From assembly GCF_010500955.1 (NCBI RefSeq), contig NZ_QVMJ01000022.1, positions 1 to 45,885 on the forward strand: DNA of 45,885 nt, in the 5' to 3' direction. The notes beneath the pieces are model-generated. The model did not search any database and was not told where the DNA came from. It worked only from the letters and a program-made list of their open reading frames with translations. The translations under genes were made by a program, and so were the position numbers. Shown one piece after another: positions 42,933 through 45,885 of this stretch (its first letter is position 1; each line of letters opens with the position of its first letter). The DNA comes from Bacteroides sp. 519. Lineage in GTDB: Bacteria > Bacteroidota > Bacteroidia > Bacteroidales > Bacteroidaceae.

Positions 42933-45005
42933 ATGAAAAGGCTTTTAATATTATCTACTATTTTCATTGCAATTGCATCAAAAGCTCAAATACAAGTGAA
43001 CGATTCTACCTATCTGTTTTTGGATAGTCTTTTTATGAATCTGCCCGAAGTTATGGTTACCGGCGAGCAGCCTATTGTTAAAGCAGATCAGGGAAAACTA
43101 ACTTATGATCTTCCGCGTATGGTTAGTCAGCTTCCAGTTGATAATGCATTGGATGCTATTAAAGAATTGCCGGGAGTTGTTGATATGGATGGGTTGACAT
43201 TGGCTGGTAAAGCTATAAACATTATTATTGATGGTAAGGTAAGTACATTATCGTACGAACAATTAACACAGCTGCTTCAAACAATCCCTGTTTCGCGCAT
43301 TGAAAAAGCAGAAGTTATGTATGCTGCTCCTGCACGATATCAGGTGCGTGGTCCTATGATTAACTTAATATTGAAGAAAGATAACGAAAACAGCAATCTT
43401 ACAGGAGAATTATTTTCATCGTGGTTGCAAAGACAATACGGAAGTTTCAGAGAACGTGCAAGCCTCCTTTATTCATCTTCTAAATTCTCTGCCGATTTAC
43501 TTTACTCTTACAATCGAAATAAGAATAAACAAACAATGGATAAGGAGGCTTTGCACACTGTAAACGGTACGGTTTACCCTATGAACTTATCGGACAGACT
43601 TTTATACCGTTCGCACAATCACAACATAAGATTGGGTATGGATTACACCTTTGCACAAGATAATGTATTAAGTATGGTGTACACCACAAACTTCTCCAAC
43701 TACGATAATAATGGAGTAACAAGTGGCACCCAAAATTCAATTGCCAAAAGAACCGGAAACGACCAGCTACACAATGTAAAACTAGATTATCGCACTCCTT
43801 TTGGTTTAAGTACCGGTGCTGAGTTTACCTTCTATAAGTCGCCTGGTAAACAACACATTAACAGCACAATGAATGATGAAGAAATCAGCATACAATATGA
43901 TGAACTGCAAAAAATTAACAGTTGGAAGTTTCATGCCACACAAGAACATAGTTTATCCAACAACTGGGGCTTAAATTATGGAGCATATTACTCTACAACG
44001 GTTGATAACAGTTTTCAAAATTACTATGATATGGAAACCGGAAAGTATAATCCGGAGAAATCAATGAAAGCACGAAGAAAGGAATATACAGTAAATGGTT
44101 TTGCCGGATTCAGTAAGGCATTTGGCGAAAAGGTTTCTATGGATGCATCGTTTGCAGCAGAATTGTACAACTCGGATATCTGGAACGAATGGATGTTTTA
44201 CCCTACTTTAAATGTAAACTATCTGGCATCGCCGGGCAACATGTTTCAATTTTCGTTATCCAGTGATAAAAGATATCCTGAATTCTGGAGCATAAATAAC
44301 TCTATTGCTTACCTGAGCACTTATTCGGAAATTCATGGTAATCCCGATCTTAAGCCTTCGGTTAGCTATAACACATCTCTTACTTATATATTAAAAAGCA
44401 AGTATATTTTTACAGCTTTCTTTAATCATCAACCGGATTATTTTGTGCAAGCCTTGTATCAGGACCCAACCAGATTGACCGAGGTTTATAAATATCTGAA
44501 CTTTGATTATCAGCAACAATTTGGTGTGCAAATGGTTATTCCTTTTAAAATTGGTAACTGGTTAAACTCACGTATTACAACTACAGGATACAATAAGAGA
44601 GAGAAAGATAATGATTTCTGGGATATACCATTCAATCGTAATCATACATCGTTCATGGTATCAATGAATAATTCAATAACTTTATCAACCCAGCCCAATC
44701 TTCTTTTAAATATATCGGGATATTACCAAAATGGTTCGATACAGGGAATATATGATTTAAGTCGTTCGGGGGCATTAAATGCTTCATTAAGATGGAAATC
44801 GGATAATCAAAAATTTACGGTTACATTAAAAGGTAACGATTTGCTTGGAACAGAACAGGTTAACCCTAAAATCAAATTCAAAGGCCAGCATGTTAGTAAT
44901 CGTTTTAGTAATACAACCCGTGGGGTTGAGGTTTCGTTTAGTTATCAGTTTGGTAATCATAAAGAGAAACAAAGAGAAGAGGTGGATACTTCAAGGTTCA
45001 AATAA
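42933..45005 (+). CDS. Outer-membrane receptor with plug and beta barrel (OMP_b-brl_3 type)
   Basis: 690 residues. The signal peptide (about 1-18, ending SKAQ) is cleaved just before a short N-terminal linker. A plug-like domain (about 35-150) has LPEVMVTGE, DALDAIKELPGVVDMDG and IPVSRIEKAEVMY. The remainder is a large beta barrel ending in SFSYQFGNHKEK and a short tail, so the end is not the usual aromatic residue. There is no carboxypeptidase-like or STN domain, so it does not signal through FecR. It is divergent from rprXY and may be controlled by it. The substrate is unknown. Confidence 0.85.
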   Translation: MKRLLILSTIFIAIASKAQIQVNDSTYLFLDSLFMNLPEVMVTGEQPIVKADQGKLTYDLPRMVSQLPVDNALDAIKELPGVVDMDGLTLAGKAINIIIDGKVSTLSYEQLTQLLQTIPVSRIEKAEVMYAAPARYQVRGPMINLILKKDNENSNLTGELFSSWLQRQYGSFRERASLLYSSSKFSADLLYSYNRNKNKQTMDKEALHTVNGTVYPMNLSDRLLYRSHNHNIRLGMDYTFAQDNVLSMVYTTNFSNYDNNGVTSGTQNSIAKRTGNDQLHNVKLDYRTPFGLSTGAEFTFYKSPGKQHINSTMNDEEISIQYDELQKINSWKFHATQEHSLSNNWGLNYGAYYSTTVDNSFQNYYDMETGKYNPEKSMKARRKEYTVNGFAGFSKAFGEKVSMDASFAAELYNSDIWNEWMFYPTLNVNYLASPGNMFQFSLSSDKRYPEFWSINNSIAYLSTYSEIHGNPDLKPSVSYNTSLTYILKSKYIFTAFFNHQPDYFVQALYQDPTRLTEVYKYLNFDYQQQFGVQMVIPFKIGNWLNSRITTTGYNKREKDNDFWDIPFNRNHTSFMVSMNNSITLSTQPNLLLNISGYYQNGSIQGIYDLSRSGALNASLRWKSDNQKFTVTLKGNDLLGTEQVNPKIKFKGQHVSNRFSNTTRGVEVSFSYQFGNHKEKQREEVDTSRFK

Positions 45006-45076
45006 CATCCTCTACACAGAGTTTAAAAATCAAAAATCATTCGTCATTCAACACGCAATGTATTTATAGAAGCCAT

Positions 45077-45243
45077 CTTCGGGCCGTAGGCCCAGTTCAA
45101 TTCAGCCCAACGCAACGCGTTGGGTAGATAAATACCTTATATAATTTCTTATTAAACTGCCCTTTCAGGGCGCTGTGTATGAGATGATTATCTACCCAAC
45201 GCGTTGCGTTGGGCTGAATTAAACTGAGCCTTCGGCCCGGAAG
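45077..45243. repeat. Intergenic mirrored palindromic element C
   Basis: Arms of about 55 bp (45077-45131 and 45188-45243) are near-perfect complements. Each contains a GGCC hairpin (GGGCCGTAGGCCC on the left, GCCTTCGGCCCG on the right) and a short palindrome centred on ACGCGT. At the centre is a hairpin GCCCTTTCAGGGC (45159-45171). It lies just after the receptor gene and may also terminate it. Confidence 0.88.
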
Positions 45244-45317
45244 TATACATTTAATTGAGCATCTGCCCTACAGAATAGTGAGTTTTTTCTGTCCTTACAG
45301 AAAGTTTTCGATGAAAA

Positions 45318-45423
45318 AAGTATCATAAGTCTCATAGATGGTTTAATGTATTAATTATCAGAAGTTTAATTTATGATGTTTTGCTAAAAAGTAAAACATA
45401 AGTACCATTACAAGTATCATAAC
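45318..45423. repeat. Right-edge copy of the window-edge inverted repeat
   Basis: 45386-45423 is the inverted counterpart of 100-137. A second short copy, AAGTATCATA, is at 45318-45327, as the left edge has a second copy at 185-196. The pair spacing is similar at both ends (about 85-95 bp). Nothing else is seen between 45244 and 45525. Confidence 0.6.
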
Positions 45424-45527
45424 ACTCTTCACTCAAAATCGAGTAACTTTCATGTCTTTTCTATTATTTTAGTTATTCGGTTATTCGGTTTTTGCTTCTC
45501 TGTAGGATGCCTTTTGTTTCTCTATAC

Positions 45528-45686
45528 AAAACTAACTGTTTCTCAGTATGAAACCAACAGTTTCACAGTAGGAAACCAACAGTTTTCTATATAGGAAACT
45601 ACTTGTTTTCTACTAATGAAACTAGTTGTTTCATATATAGAAAACTAGTAGTTTCATTAGTAGAAAATAAAATGAAACTACTGTTT
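45528..45686. repeat. Array of GAAAC...GTTTC palindromes with a period of 22-23 bp
   Basis: Units GAAAC-N5..6-GTTTC (allowing one extra A or T) begin at about 45528, 45550, 45572, 45595, 45618, 45640 and 45674. Linkers are 7 bp; the linkers TACTAAT (45611-45617) and ATTAGTA (45656-45662) are complements, so the right half is also mirrored around 45633-45639. It is not a CRISPR: the linkers are far too short. No gene is present in 45006-45793. Confidence 0.85.
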
Positions 45687-45793
45687 TTTTGAATTTAAGT
45701 TATAATGAAACTTTTTTTCAAGCAGAAGAACAGTACAATAGTTACAAATTGTAAGTATGCCGCATGGTTTAACCGGAACGGTTGTTAATCTTG

Positions 45794-45885
45794 ATCGAGT
45801 AGACTGCCCTGCCGGTGTCGCCCGGCAGGGAGAGCCTCTCACACCACTGTACGTACGGGTCACGTATACAGCGGTTCGTTAAGAT
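45794..45885 (-). mobile_element. Group II intron, 3' end (domains V and VI), truncated by window
   Basis: Read on the minus strand. Domain V occupies about 45877-45843: the strand ACCGCUGUA pairs with UACAGUGGU, a CG bulge follows, and UACG pairs with CGUA. A CGC triad holds the expected G-U wobble. Then comes a link (GUGAGAGG) and domain VI with a CCCUGCCGG/CCGGCAGGG stem, and the typical end CUACUCGAU at 45794. The rest, including any reverse transcriptase gene, lies beyond the right edge. Confidence 0.75.

Noticed and set aside
42933..45005. Receptor as part of a SusC/SusD polysaccharide locus
   Set aside because: No SusD-like gene follows, there is no carboxypeptidase-like N-terminal domain, and no glycan-degrading enzyme is near.
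45528..45686. Possible CRISPR array
   Set aside because: The spacers are only 7 bp, the repeats are imperfect 15-16 bp palindromes, and no cas gene is present.
45678..45863. 61-residue open frame on the minus strand at the right edge
   Set aside because: It runs through the intron domains V and VI and the palindrome array, so it is a by-product of structured RNA sequence and not a gene.

Overview
The window comes from a low-GC member of the Bacteroidales, probably Bacteroidaceae or a close relative. The grounds are the many TAnnTTTG-type -7 promoter boxes with few Shine-Dalgarno sites, FecI/FecR/TonB-receptor signalling, an HU-CCDC81/SPOR protein, a bacterial serine palmitoyltransferase, an ileS-TraR/DksA-lspA-DUF4296 operon, and an RprX/RprY-type two-component pair. 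No rRNA or tRNA gene was seen.

Region by region. Positions 1-6400 are accessory: a HipBA toxin-antitoxin pair with a clear operator-promoter, then a run of small proteins of the kinds used as immunity or orphan-immunity genes (HEAT repeats, SUKH, DUF2262, DUF4262, a DUF6138-like protein). An 80-bp direct repeat flanks the convergent DUF2262/DUF4262 pair. Positions 6400-12340 are core: an HU-CCDC81/SPOR protein, an FHA protein, aspS, a lipid/sphingoid-type kinase and, divergent from it, serine palmitoyltransferase. Positions 12400-16550 form a self-contained ECF sigma / FecR / TonB receptor / His-rich lipoprotein locus. Two copies of one ECF promoter (AGTAGGGTAT-N11-TGCGGTATA) precede the sigma gene and the lipoprotein gene, and they correct both start codons. 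The locus is probably a metal-uptake regulon. Positions 16550-25550 hold an LEA-type lipoprotein, malate dehydrogenase, a TamL/BamA-like lipoprotein, a BlaI/M56-TonB regulatory pair, a ParE-type toxin-antitoxin pair, a SpoU methyltransferase and an IMP dehydrogenase of the Tritrichomonas type.

Positions 25600-32290 are an HU-like gene translationally coupled to AddA and AddB, which together make a recombinational DNA-repair helicase-nuclease. Positions 32534-38380 are the leftward ileS-TraR/DksA-lspA-DUF4296 operon. Positions 38490-40460 are a small accessory patch (unknown membrane protein, DUF5675, a 30-residue membrane peptide, a TIR/deoxyribosyltransferase-like protein). Positions 40589-45005 are RprY-RprX with a divergent outer-membrane receptor; three 9-bp direct repeats lie between them. 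The last 880 bp carry no gene but are dense in repeats and end in domains V/VI of a group II intron that enters from the right.

The most unusual non-coding signal is a set of intergenic palindromic elements (16555-16662, 25687-25805, 32343-32531, 34435-34506, 45077-45243, 45528-45686). They share no sequence but share a mirrored layout: outer inverted arms with smaller palindromes inside, two of them as arrays with a period of about 23 bp. One lies in the leader of the HU-addAB operon. They are the best candidates here for an undescribed element class.
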